Below are positions 1 to 8,616 of a DNA stretch of 64,000 nucleotides, in pieces. The stretch comes from Marivirga tractuosa DSM 4126 (GTDB taxonomy: Bacteria; Bacteroidota; Bacteroidia; Cytophagales; Cyclobacteriaceae): assembly GCF_000183425.1 (NCBI RefSeq), contig NC_014759.1, positions 3,193,001 through 3,257,000 on the forward strand, written 5' to 3'. The translations under genes and the position numbers were made by a program. Within the stretch, counting starts at the first letter, position 1. The number at the start of each line of letters is the position of its first letter. The notes under the pieces are model-generated. The model was not told the origin of the DNA, ran no database searches, and saw nothing but the letters and a program-made list of their open reading frames with translations.

Positions 1-6
1 TTTATT

Positions 7-1047
7 ATGCTTCATGCTAAGTTGCTACCTAAAGAAAAAGCCGCTAAGCCAATTTATACTTGGCTGTTTTGGTTAACTCAGCTAACAGTCATAGGAATGG
101 CAATAGCATTTCCAATTCAGGGTTATGCAGCCTTTTCTATTTTCTTTTCCACTTTGCATATAGTTTTAAGCTATGTTTTTGCTGTACGAGTTTGGAAAGA
201 TCACAGTAGAAAAGATTATAGAAGCTCTCTTTTATTAAAAACCGCCATCTTATTTCTATTTATTTCTACTGTAGGCGTTTTTGTGGTAGCCTACATTATG
301 GCATCTAAAAATGGCGCTAATGTCATTTATCAAATCGCTATTCAGTTTTATTTACACTTTCAGTTTAATGGTTGGTTGCTCTTTGCTTTGTTGGCTCTAT
401 TATTCAACCGTTTTGGGACTATCCTTAAAATTAGCAATAAAGCTTTCAATCAGTTTTACTGGCTTTTCTTGCTGGGAAATATTCTGAGCTATGCATTAGT
501 CCTTTATTGGGGATATCGATGGGAATTCAGTTATTATGTTAATGCTATTGCGGTGGTGTTACAATTATTAGCTGTCCTTGCCTTACTAAAATCATTTGGT
601 GGCAGTTGGATACAACTCAAGAATTCATTGAGCGCAGTGCAAAAACTCTTATTGAAGCTATTAATTGCAGTTTTTTTAACGCGCACACTTTTTCAGTTTA
701 CCTTAGTGGTTCCTGAAATGGCAGAAATGGCTGTTTTACTCAGGCTTTTCATTATTGGATTTATCCATTTGAATATGTTGGGCTTTTTTACTGCCTATTT
801 ATGGTTAGAGTATCTTTCAAATGAAAATAATAAAACATATACTTTACATAAACCAGCAGTAAACCTTCTTTTGATTGGCTTCCTTTCAACGGAGTTCATC
901 ATGTTTTTGCAAGGGTTTTACTATTGGCAAGAATTAGGAAAGCTACCTTTTTTTCATGAAGGCTTATTTTATGCAAGCATTTTACTCCCCATTGCAATCC
1001 TTCTGTTTTTATTACCCTTTAGATATATGAATAAAATCAAAACTTAA
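7..1047 (+). CDS. Polytopic membrane protein at the head of the nos operon, unassigned
   Basis: A 346-residue, very hydrophobic protein with roughly ten predicted membrane helices. Visible landmarks are a His/Asn stretch YLHFQFNGWLLFALLALL near residue 115-130 and HLNMLGFFTAYLWLEYL near 257-273, His-bearing helices of the kind seen in NnrS and heme-copper-oxidase-like membrane proteins. It is followed after 56 bp by a cytochrome c and nosZ on the same strand, so it probably belongs to the N2O-reduction operon. The reading frame stays open to the window edge (codons TTT ATT before this ATG), so the true start could lie outside the window. I recognise a family feel but cannot assign a function; heme or metal binding by the conserved-looking His residues is inference. 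Confidence 0.6.
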   Translation: MLHAKLLPKEKAAKPIYTWLFWLTQLTVIGMAIAFPIQGYAAFSIFFSTLHIVLSYVFAVRVWKDHSRKDYRSSLLLKTAILFLFISTVGVFVVAYIMASKNGANVIYQIAIQFYLHFQFNGWLLFALLALLFNRFGTILKISNKAFNQFYWLFLLGNILSYALVLYWGYRWEFSYYVNAIAVVLQLLAVLALLKSFGGSWIQLKNSLSAVQKLLLKLLIAVFLTRTLFQFTLVVPEMAEMAVLLRLFIIGFIHLNMLGFFTAYLWLEYLSNENNKTYTLHKPAVNLLLIGFLSTEFIMFLQGFYYWQELGKLPFFHEGLFYASILLPIAILLFLLPFRYMNKIKT

Positions 1048-1103
1048 TTTGAATATTTTGCATTAAAAACAATAGTAACTATATTAAAGAAAACAAAAAT
1101 GCT

Positions 1104-1619
1104 ATGAAAAAAATAAAAATTTTAACGACAGCACTAGTAGGAATGCTTTTTATTTATTCTTGCGGTGGAAACGAACAAAAAAGTAAAGACACTGCTCAAA
1201 ACAAAGCTGAAAAAGTAGAAGAAAAGAAAGTTCCTGAAACCATAAAAATGGGTAAAGGGGTAGGAGAATTCACAGAAGTTGAAGTTTCTGATCCATTAAA
1301 TGAAGAATGGGTGGAAAGAGGACAAGCCATCTATGATATGAAATGTTCTGCTTGCCACAAATTAACTGATCAGCGTGTGGTAGGCCCTGGTTTTCAGGGT
1401 GTAACTAATCGTAGAAAGCCAGAATGGATCATGAACATGATTACTAATGTGGATGTGATGCTAGAGGAAGACCCAACAGCTCAAAAGCTTTTGGAAGAAT
1501 GTATGACTAGAATGCCAAATCAAAATATCAAGCCGGATGATGCTCGCAAAATATTAGAATTCTTTAGAAAGAATGATATGGAAAAAGCCGGTAAAAAAGA
1601 CGGTGCAATTAAATCTTAA
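1104..1619 (+). CDS. Lipoprotein c-type cytochrome, probable electron donor to NosZ
   Basis: A 171-residue protein with a lipoprotein signal peptide ending in a lipobox (lipidated Cys about residue 20), a Lys/Glu-rich linker to about residue 60 and one heme c domain. The heme motif is CSACH at residues 81-85, and a Met in TRMPNQN near 137 is a plausible distal ligand. Located 38 bp upstream of nosZ on the same strand, it probably passes electrons to nitrous oxide reductase from the outer face of the cytoplasmic or outer membrane. Small cytochromes commonly sit beside nosZ in clade II clusters; the donor role is inferred from that arrangement and not from a specific sequence signature. Confidence 0.85.
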   Translation: MKKIKILTTALVGMLFIYSCGGNEQKSKDTAQNKAEKVEEKKVPETIKMGKGVGEFTEVEVSDPLNEEWVERGQAIYDMKCSACHKLTDQRVVGPGFQGVTNRRKPEWIMNMITNVDVMLEEDPTAQKLLEECMTRMPNQNIKPDDARKILEFFRKNDMEKAGKKDGAIKS

Positions 1620-1657
1620 ACTACTCAAGTAATTTTTTAACTAAACTAAAACGTAAC

Positions 1658-3685
1658 ATGAAAACACATTATTTAAATTATGTTGCAGGATTAAGTCTGA
1701 TTTTTTTAATGGCTTCCTGTGGCAATCAAGGTTCAGAAACCTCCCAAGTTTTGGGAGGTAGCGCAGCGGAGCAGGCTTATGTTGCTCCCGGTGAGTATGA
1801 TGAGTTTTATGCTTTTATGTCTGGTGGTTATAGTGGACAAATCACTGCCTACGGATTACCTTCAGGAAGATTATTAAAGGAAATTCCTGTTTTTTCAAAA
1901 TATCCTGAAAATGGATATGGCTACAGTGAAGAAACCAAGGCCATGTTCAATACTTCTTATGGAGAAGTGCCTTGGGATGATTCTCACCATATTGAACTTT
2001 CCCAAACAGATGGCGAGTTTGATGGCCGATGGTTATTCGTAAATGGTAACAACACTCCTAGAATTGCCAGAGTGGATTTAAAAACATTCGAAACAGTTGA
2101 AATCTTGGAAATTCCTGATGTGGCGGGTTTGCACTGTGCGCCTTTTATAACCGAAAATTCTGAATACCTAGTTTCAGGTACTCGTTTTTCTGTCCCTATC
2201 CCTCAAAAAGATGTGCCTATCGATACTTACAAAAAGAATTTCAAAGGCTTAATCAATTATGTTTCGGTTGATCCTGAACATGGTCACATGGAATTAGCCT
2301 TCCAAATTGAAATGCCAGGCTTTAATTATGATTTAGCTAGAAATGGGAAAGGAAAATCTCACGGATGGAGCTTTTTAACTACCTACAATTCTGAGCAAGA
2401 GCACAGTCTTTTGGAGGTAAACGCATCCCAAAAAGATAAAGATTTGATGGCGGTGATCAACTGGAAAAAAGCTGAGCAATACATGAAAGAAGGGAAATTT
2501 ACAGAAAGAGAAACTTCCTATTTCCATAATTTAATGAATGAAGAAACTAGCATTGCGGAATCAGAAGAAAAAACCTTAACTAAAATATTGGATCCTAAAG
2601 AATGTCCAGATATGGTTTATTTCATTCCGGTTCCAAAATCACCTCATGGTTGCGATGTTGATCCAACTGGTGAATACATTGTAGGGAACGGAAAGCTTTC
2701 TGCTGATATGTCTGTTTACTCATTTGACAAAATCATGAAAGCAATTGAAGAGAAAAACTTTGATGGTGAATTTGATGGAATTCCAATTATTAGCTATGAA
2801 GCTGCTCTAGATGGCATTGTTAAAAAACCGGGCTTAGGACCATTGCACACAGAATTTGATGGAAGAGGAAATGCTTATACTACTTTCTTTATATCATCTG
2901 AAGTAGTGAAATGGGATGTAGCATCTAAAGAAATTTTAGATCGTCAATCAACCTTCTATTCTCCTGGTCACTTAGTAATTCCTGGTGGAGAAACTAAAAA
3001 ACCAGATGGCAAGTATTTAGTGGCAATGAATAAAATCACTAAAGATCGTTATTTACCAACAGGTCCTGAATTGGCACACTCTGCTCAATTATTTGACATC
3101 AGCGGTGATAAAATGAAATTGATTTTAGATTTCCCAACCAAAGGAGAACCGCATTATGCGCAAGCTATTGCTGCAGATAAAATTCAGCCTAATTCTGTCA
3201 AATTCTATGATATTGAGAAAAATAAGCACCCTTATGCTACCTTAGGTGAAAGTAAAACTAGAGTAGAGCGTGATGGCGATGAAGTGCATGTTTATATGAC
3301 TGCAATTAGAAGCCACTTGGCTCCTGATAATATTGAAGGATTTAAAGTAGGAGATAAAGTATATTTCCACCTAACCAATTTAGAACAGGATTGGGATGTG
3401 CCACACGGATTTGCAATTCAAGGGGCTACTAATGCTGAATTGTTAGTAATGCCTGGGCAAACTAGAACCTTACTTTGGGAACCTAAAAGACCAGGAGTAT
3501 TTGCATTCTACTGTACTGATTTCTGTTCCGCGCTTCACCAAGAAATGTCTGGTTATGCTAGAGTTTCTCCTAAAGGCTCAAATGTTCCTTTAAAATGGGG
3601 ATTAAATGAGAAATTGAGAGAGAATGAACAGGCTGCTCATGATTTCTATGAGAAAGCTAAACAAAATGCCAATATTGGTAAATAA
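1658..3685 (+). CDS. nosZ: Nitrous oxide reductase, clade II, lipoprotein form
   Basis: A 675-residue copper enzyme reducing N2O to N2. The N-terminus is a Sec-type lipoprotein signal (LMASCGNQ), not a twin-arginine signal, which together with the surrounding gene order places it with clade II (atypical) NosZ. The beta-propeller carries the expected His residues for CuZ: DDSHHIE (His 110-111), GLHCAP, SPHGCDVDP, GPLHTEFDG, SPGHLVIPGG and ELAHSAQ. The C-terminal cupredoxin domain has the CuA set C619-x3-C623-x3-H627-x2-M630 within FYCTDFCSALHQEM. Length and motifs look intact. Downstream nosL, D, F and Y supply copper and maturation functions. A strong hairpin directly after the stop may set its level relative to the accessory genes. 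Confidence 0.97.
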   Translation: MKTHYLNYVAGLSLIFLMASCGNQGSETSQVLGGSAAEQAYVAPGEYDEFYAFMSGGYSGQITAYGLPSGRLLKEIPVFSKYPENGYGYSEETKAMFNTSYGEVPWDDSHHIELSQTDGEFDGRWLFVNGNNTPRIARVDLKTFETVEILEIPDVAGLHCAPFITENSEYLVSGTRFSVPIPQKDVPIDTYKKNFKGLINYVSVDPEHGHMELAFQIEMPGFNYDLARNGKGKSHGWSFLTTYNSEQEHSLLEVNASQKDKDLMAVINWKKAEQYMKEGKFTERETSYFHNLMNEETSIAESEEKTLTKILDPKECPDMVYFIPVPKSPHGCDVDPTGEYIVGNGKLSADMSVYSFDKIMKAIEEKNFDGEFDGIPIISYEAALDGIVKKPGLGPLHTEFDGRGNAYTTFFISSEVVKWDVASKEILDRQSTFYSPGHLVIPGGETKKPDGKYLVAMNKITKDRYLPTGPELAHSAQLFDISGDKMKLILDFPTKGEPHYAQAIAADKIQPNSVKFYDIEKNKHPYATLGESKTRVERDGDEVHVYMTAIRSHLAPDNIEGFKVGDKVYFHLTNLEQDWDVPHGFAIQGATNAELLVMPGQTRTLLWEPKRPGVFAFYCTDFCSALHQEMSGYARVSPKGSNVPLKWGLNEKLRENEQAAHDFYEKAKQNANIGK

Positions 3686-3692
3686 TTTTGAT

Positions 3693-3721
3693 AAAACTGC
3701 TGGCAACTAGTCAGCAGTTTT
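3693..3721 (+). terminator. Hairpin just after nosZ, possible partial terminator
   Basis: A perfect 10-bp inverted repeat AAAACTGCTG / CAGCAGTTTT with a 9-nt loop starts 7 bases after the nosZ stop and ends 24 bases before the next start codon. It lacks a long U tract apart from its own 3' TTTT, so it may act as an attenuator or mRNA-stabilising 3' end inside the operon and not as a full stop. Confidence 0.6.
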
Positions 3722-3745
3722 CTTCACCTATTTAAATAAATTAAG

Positions 3746-4330
3746 ATGTCACTCAAGCAAAAAAGCAGATTACCGCAAATCCTGATGCTATTGGGCGTGT
3801 TATCACTTGGAGCCGTTTTTTTATTTCCTTTATGGCAAATTACATTAGACGCAGCCCAATTTCCGGGTGGTTTGAAAATGCACATCTGGATCAATAAAAT
3901 TTCGGGTAGTGAGAAGAATATCATTCAAAATATTAATATTCTGAATCACTATATCGGGATGCAATATATCGAGCCTGACTCTATTCCAGAATTGAAATAT
4001 TTTCCGTTGGTGGCTTATAGCATGATGGCAATAGGATTGATTTCATTAGTCCTCAACAAAGCTTGGGCTTATTTATCTTGGTTTATTATTATAGCTATTT
4101 TAGGAGCGCTTGGGATCTATGATTTTTATTTATGGTTATATGATTATGGGCACAATCTTGATCCCAAAGCTCCTATTAAAGTTCCGGGTATGACTTATAT
4201 GCCTCCGCTTTTAGGTGAAAAGGATTTACTAAATTTCTATGTAACCTCCTATCCGCATTTAGGGAGTGGATTTTTAGGATTATCCACTTTTCTAGGATTT
4301 GGAGCATTCTGGTTTAAAAGGAAAAATTAA
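3746..4330 (+). CDS. Four-helix membrane protein between nosZ and nosL
   Basis: A 194-residue membrane protein with an N-terminal helix (residues 10-30), a periplasmic loop containing KMHIWINKISGSEKN and NILNHYIGMQYI, two or three central helices (about 85-130) and a final helix near 170-190. It occupies the position right after nosZ that clade II clusters often give to a membrane protein such as NosB, but I cannot show homology to NosB. The His/Met-bearing external loops (MHIW, NHYIGM, GMTYMPP) would suit a copper or electron-transfer accessory; that is inference. The stop codon overlaps the nosL start by one base, indicating translational coupling with the copper chaperone. Confidence 0.7.
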   Translation: MSLKQKSRLPQILMLLGVLSLGAVFLFPLWQITLDAAQFPGGLKMHIWINKISGSEKNIIQNINILNHYIGMQYIEPDSIPELKYFPLVAYSMMAIGLISLVLNKAWAYLSWFIIIAILGALGIYDFYLWLYDYGHNLDPKAPIKVPGMTYMPPLLGEKDLLNFYVTSYPHLGSGFLGLSTFLGFGAFWFKRKN

Positions 4331-4740
4331 TGAGATATTTAAAGATTCTTTGTGTCCTTGCAGTCATTGTATTTGTATCAGGGTGCTCAATAGAGCCTGA
4401 GCCAATTAATTTTGGCAAAGACCATTGCGTCTATTGCAAAATGACAATAGCAGATCCTAAATATGGAGCGGAACTTGTCACAAAAAAGGGACGAATATAT
4501 AAATTCGATGCGATCGAATGTATGCTTCCCTATATGAAAGAAAACGCTGATACTGAATTTGGTCATACTATGGCGGTGGCATACGATAAACCTCAAAGTC
4601 TCCAAAAAGTTGAAAGCTTATATTTTGTGAAAAATGCACATTTCAAGAGTCCTATGGGTAAAAACTTAGCTGCTTTTGTTAAGCAACCTCAAGAATTTGA
4701 AAGTATGACTTGGACTCAATTAACAGAAACTTTCTACTGA
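4330..4740 (+). CDS. nosL: Copper chaperone lipoprotein NosL
   Basis: A 136-residue lipoprotein (lipobox VSGC, lipid-bearing Cys 19) with the NosL copper-binding signature HCVYCKM (C33, C36, M38). NosL proteins bind Cu(I) and help build the CuZ centre of NosZ outside the cytoplasm. Start ATG overlaps the previous stop (TAATG). It lies between the unassigned nos membrane protein and nosD. Length matches the family. Confidence 0.93.
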   Translation: MRYLKILCVLAVIVFVSGCSIEPEPINFGKDHCVYCKMTIADPKYGAELVTKKGRIYKFDAIECMLPYMKENADTEFGHTMAVAYDKPQSLQKVESLYFVKNAHFKSPMGKNLAAFVKQPQEFESMTWTQLTETFY

Positions 4741-4763
4741 AACCATTTAAACATTAGCATTCA

Positions 4764-6008
4764 ATGACTCGCTACTTTCTGCTCTTCTATTTTGTTCTAA
4801 TATCAGTCAGCGTATCAGCTAAAACCATTTTTGTTGCCTCAAGCAAATCCGATAATTCGATTAAAGATGCAGTACTGAAGGCGTCTGAAAATGATACCAT
4901 ATTCATTAAATCTGGAGTTTATTATGAAAACCTGATCTCTATTGAAAAACCACTGACCATCATTGGCGAAGAGGGAGCCATAGTAGATAGTCAAGAAGGA
5001 GATGAAATATTCATTGTTCAAAGTAATGGTGTGGTCATTAAAAATCTAACACTGAAGAACATTGGAGTAAGTTATATTAAAGACCGAGCCGCTATAAGAT
5101 TAAACAGAGTTAGGGATGTTAAAATTTTAAATAATACCCTCATCAATACCTTTTTTGGGATTTATCTACAAAAATCTAACAATTGTATTGTTGATGGGAA
5201 TAAAATAATAGGTGGGGCCACAGATGAATCTACCGCGGGAAATGCAATCCATATTTGGCAAGGAAAGCGCATTCAAGTCACTAATAATGAAGTCTCATTT
5301 CATAGAGATGGGATCTATTTTGAATTTGTAGATGAAAGCTACATTGCCAAAAACCTAAGTAAAAATAATATGCGCTATGGATTACACTTTATGTTTTCCA
5401 ATTATGACCAGTATGAGAATAACCGCTTTCAAGACAACGGATCCGGTGTGGCAGTGATGTTCAGCAAGCATATTGAAATGAGAGATAATCAATTTCTTGA
5501 TAATTGGGGAGGCGCCAGCTACGGTTTGTTATTAAAAGAAATTTCAGATGGGAGTATTGAAAACAATGAATTTTCACGAAATACAGTAGGTATATACGCA
5601 GAAGGAGCCAACCGTCTGTCGATTAAAAGCAATCTCTTTCATAATAATGGTAAAGCCATGGACATTAAAGGCAATAGTCTGGATAATAAAATTGTAGAGA
5701 ACGATTTTGTAGGCAATACTTTTGAAGTCCTGACTAATTCAAAATCAAACCTTAATCACTTTGAAGGGAATTACTGGAGCCAATATACGGGCTACGATTT
5801 GAATAAAGACGGAATTGGAGATGTACCGCATCGACCGGTAAATCTTTTTGCCATTGTCACAGACAAAATTCCAGCTGCCAGTATGTTATTGCACAGCTTT
5901 TTGGTGAATAGTTTGGATGCGGCAGAACGGCTGTTTCCGCAATTTATTCCTGAACAACTTATTGATCAAAAACCCAAGATTAAACCCAATCACTATGATC
6001 AAAATTGA
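4764..6008 (+). CDS. nosD: NosD periplasmic beta-helix maturation protein
   Basis: A 414-residue exported protein with a cleavable signal peptide (residues 1-19, ending VSA-KT) and a right-handed parallel beta-helix built from repeated N-N-x-hydrophobic turns (for example NNTLINTFFGIYLQ, NNEVSFHRDGIYF, NNEFSRNTVGIYAEG). This is the CASH/NosD fold, which works with the NosFY ABC transporter in CuZ assembly. The C-terminal region beyond residue 350 (NYWSQYTGYDLNKDGIGDVPHRP) is the usual NosD closing motif. It overlaps nosF by 14 bases. Confidence 0.95.
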   Translation: MTRYFLLFYFVLISVSVSAKTIFVASSKSDNSIKDAVLKASENDTIFIKSGVYYENLISIEKPLTIIGEEGAIVDSQEGDEIFIVQSNGVVIKNLTLKNIGVSYIKDRAAIRLNRVRDVKILNNTLINTFFGIYLQKSNNCIVDGNKIIGGATDESTAGNAIHIWQGKRIQVTNNEVSFHRDGIYFEFVDESYIAKNLSKNNMRYGLHFMFSNYDQYENNRFQDNGSGVAVMFSKHIEMRDNQFLDNWGGASYGLLLKEISDGSIENNEFSRNTVGIYAEGANRLSIKSNLFHNNGKAMDIKGNSLDNKIVENDFVGNTFEVLTNSKSNLNHFEGNYWSQYTGYDLNKDGIGDVPHRPVNLFAIVTDKIPAASMLLHSFLVNSLDAAERLFPQFIPEQLIDQKPKIKPNHYDQN

Positions 6009-6714
6009 AAATTTGAATAAGCATTTTTCCAAACATAAAGTATTAAATGAAATTAATCTCCATTTCAGTGCTGGAGAATGTGTGGCTTTAATTGGACCAA
6101 ATGGATCAGGTAAAACCACACTTATAAAAAGCATTTTAGCACTAGTCACTGTTGAAAAAGGAGAGATTCATGTGCAAAATGAGAATATCCGAAATCAAAG
6201 TGACTATCGATCAAAAATAGGCTATATGCCCCAAATCAATAGGTTTCCTGAGCATATGTCTGTGCAGCAACTTTTTAAAATGATGAAAAGTATAAGAAAG
6301 GATGTGACTGATTATGATCTTTCCTTATATGAAGCATTCAATATCGATAGTATGCGCAAAAAGAAACTGGGGATATTATCTGGCGGAATGAGACAAAAGG
6401 TAAGTGCTGCCTTGGCGTTTCTTTTCAAACCCGAGATTTTAATTTTGGATGAGCCTACTGCCGGTTTAGATCCTGTATCAAATGAAATATTAAAGAAAAA
6501 GTTGAAAGAGGCTATTGAAAAGGAAAATAAATTGGTATTGATAACCTCTCATATTTTGAATGATCTGGATGATATAGCAGACCGGGTGGTCTACCTGATG
6601 GATGGAAGTTTATATTTTGATAAGCAAATGACTGATCTAAAAGAAGAAACATCTGAAAGCCGATTAAATAAAATTATTGCCAGCATTTTAAATACCGAAA
6701 ATCACTATGTTTAA
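5995..6714 (+). CDS. nosF: NosF ABC transporter ATP-binding protein
   Basis: A 239-residue ABC ATPase starting MIKIENLNKHF. I chose this ATG over an upstream in-frame ATG at 5917 because the family begins at this sequence and the extra 26 residues lie wholly inside nosD. Walker A GPNGSGKTT, signature LSGGMRQK and Walker B ILILDEPTAGLD are all intact, followed by the H-loop TSH. It partners with NosY to energise NosD-dependent maturation of NosZ. The start lies inside nosD (14-bp overlap) and the end overlaps nosY by 8 bases, so the three are translated as a coupled unit. Confidence 0.95.
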   Translation: MIKIENLNKHFSKHKVLNEINLHFSAGECVALIGPNGSGKTTLIKSILALVTVEKGEIHVQNENIRNQSDYRSKIGYMPQINRFPEHMSVQQLFKMMKSIRKDVTDYDLSLYEAFNIDSMRKKKLGILSGGMRQKVSAALAFLFKPEILILDEPTAGLDPVSNEILKKKLKEAIEKENKLVLITSHILNDLDDIADRVVYLMDGSLYFDKQMTDLKEETSESRLNKIIASILNTENHYV

Positions 6715-7474
6715 AATAGCCAAATTTATAACAGCTGACTTACTGAAAAATAAAGTCATGTTGCTCTACTTAATATTTTTGTGGACAGTGTGTTTTGGTC
6801 TTTTTAGTTTGCAAGGGCAGGGAGATAAAGCTTTAACTGGCATACTGAATGTTAGCCTATTAGTGACGCCCATGATATGCCTGATTTTCGCTACCATATA
6901 TTTTTACAATATGTATGAGTTTATGATGCTGATGCATGCACAGCCAATCAAGAGAAAAACGCTGTTTATGGCATTGTATTTAAGTCTTGCTGTAGTTTTT
7001 ACTTGCGTTTACCTACTCGGGGCAGGTATTCCTCTACTCATTATGAATGCTGGGGCCGCTTCCATATTTATGATCATAGGGACTGCATTTCTTAATTTCA
7101 TATTTGTTGCGCTTGCTTTAGGAGTAGCTGTTTGGACCAAAGACAAATCAAAAGGAATGGGATTCTCACTTCTGATCTGGGTATATTTTGTACTCCTTTT
7201 TGATGGAATTATTCTGCTTTTAATGTATAATTTCAGCGACTACCCAATTGAAAAGTTAGTCTTATATATCAGCTTTTTAAACCCTGTTGATTTGATGCGA
7301 ATCCTGGTTCTGATGCAAACAGAGGCAGCGGCTTTAATGGGCTATAGTGGTGCTATTTTTCAAAAAGTATTTACCGAGAATTGGGGCATCAGCATTATTT
7401 TGCTAGTCATGCTGGTATGGACTGTTCTTCCACTTGGATTATCACTAAAAGCCTACAACAAAAAGGATTTATAA
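6707..7474 (+). CDS. nosY: NosY ABC transporter permease
   Basis: A 255-residue ABC-2-type permease with six hydrophobic segments, overlapping nosF by 8 bases. The conserved C-terminal stretch FLNPVDLMRILVLMQ is typical of NosY. Together with NosF it forms the transporter of the nos system; the transported substrate is still debated in the literature (sulfur species or energy coupling to NosD). The following membrane protein starts immediately after its stop codon with no gap. Confidence 0.93.
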   Translation: MFKIAKFITADLLKNKVMLLYLIFLWTVCFGLFSLQGQGDKALTGILNVSLLVTPMICLIFATIYFYNMYEFMMLMHAQPIKRKTLFMALYLSLAVVFTCVYLLGAGIPLLIMNAGAASIFMIIGTAFLNFIFVALALGVAVWTKDKSKGMGFSLLIWVYFVLLFDGIILLLMYNFSDYPIEKLVLYISFLNPVDLMRILVLMQTEAAALMGYSGAIFQKVFTENWGISIILLVMLVWTVLPLGLSLKAYNKKDL

Positions 7475-8539
7475 ATGCCAAAGCACATCTGGATATTGCC
7501 CTTTGTGATGCTTTCATTGATAATGGGCATCATTGGCGGTTGGTTGCGCTTGGGTTGGGCACAATTTAACATTACAGAAGCTGCTTTTCATCATGGAATC
7601 ATTATGACAGGAAGTTTCTTGGGTGCTTTAATTAGCATCGAAAGAGCTGTTGTGATGAAAAACAAAGGTTGGTTTTTCGTCCCCATTCTGGCAATTTTGG
7701 CTTTGCCTTTAAACTTGTTTGGCTTCACACACATAGCAATTATCAGTTTGGTGTTATCATCTGCAGGCTTGACTTTTCTGATGTACATCCAAAGTATGAG
7801 GGTGAAAGAAGCCTCGCATTATGTGATCGCATTAGGAGCTTTTTGCTGGGCTGTGGGGAATGCATTATTACTAAAATCAGATTTTATTCCTATGGTGGTG
7901 CCTTGGTGGATTGCATTTTTGCTTTTTACCATAGTGGGCGAAAGATTGGAGTTGAGCAGGTTTCTGCCTGTCAAAAAGATCTTTATTATTCTTTTATATG
8001 TCCTGATTGCAGGTGTGTTCACAAGTTTTTTCATCCCTTTTCATTTCGGTGGAAGTCGAATAACCGGAATTTTGATTGCCTTAATTGCACTTTGGCTTTT
8101 AAGATTTGATATGGCAAGAAAATCCGTTAAGAAAAAAGGAGAATATCGATACATTGGATTAGGCTTAATAGTAGGATTTGTTTGGTTATTATTCCATGCG
8201 CTTATTATGATTTTCATGGAAAACCATGCACTCTATTATGATTTATGGGTGCACAGTTTCTTTTTGGGCTTTGCCTTTTCGATGATCTGGGCGCATGCTC
8301 CTATCATTTTTCCAGCAGTAGTGAAAGTTAAGAGATTAATTTATCATCCTATGTTGTATGTCCCCTGGCTATTATTCCAATTATCTTTAATTGGAAGAGT
8401 TTGGACTTCATTTGCTGGAAATATAGAACTCCGCCAATTCTTTGGAGTAGCCAACGGCTGGATAATCCTATTAATGTTTTTGAGTATGGCTTTAAGTTAT
8501 TTTTGGAATAAGAGTCGGGATTTTAAAGCTTTTAACTAA
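7475..8539 (+). CDS. NnrS-like multi-helix membrane protein
   Basis: A 354-residue membrane protein with about ten to twelve helices, starting on the base after the nosY stop. Conserved-looking His residues occur inside helices: AAFHHGIIMTGSFLGALISIER (about 33-54) and LWVHSFFLGFAFSMIWAHAPIIFPAVV (about 255-281). This pattern resembles the NnrS group of heme/copper membrane proteins that appear with denitrification genes and protect against NO, but similarity is judged by eye and the family is divergent. It is the last gene of the nos transcription unit, 77 bases before the kinase start chosen here. Confidence 0.6.
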   Translation: MPKHIWILPFVMLSLIMGIIGGWLRLGWAQFNITEAAFHHGIIMTGSFLGALISIERAVVMKNKGWFFVPILAILALPLNLFGFTHIAIISLVLSSAGLTFLMYIQSMRVKEASHYVIALGAFCWAVGNALLLKSDFIPMVVPWWIAFLLFTIVGERLELSRFLPVKKIFIILLYVLIAGVFTSFFIPFHFGGSRITGILIALIALWLLRFDMARKSVKKKGEYRYIGLGLIVGFVWLLFHALIMIFMENHALYYDLWVHSFFLGFAFSMIWAHAPIIFPAVVKVKRLIYHPMLYVPWLLFQLSLIGRVWTSFAGNIELRQFFGVANGWIILLMFLSMALSYFWNKSRDFKAFN

Positions 8540-8616
8540 TTTCTCTGTTCAATACCAATTCTATTAAAATGAGTTAGTGAAACCGAAAATTAGTAAGTTT
8601 GAAGAAACTACTACTA

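Noticed and set aside
5917..5994. Longer NosF beginning at 5917
   Set aside because: The extra residues are encoded by the end of nosD in another frame and do not resemble ABC ATPases.
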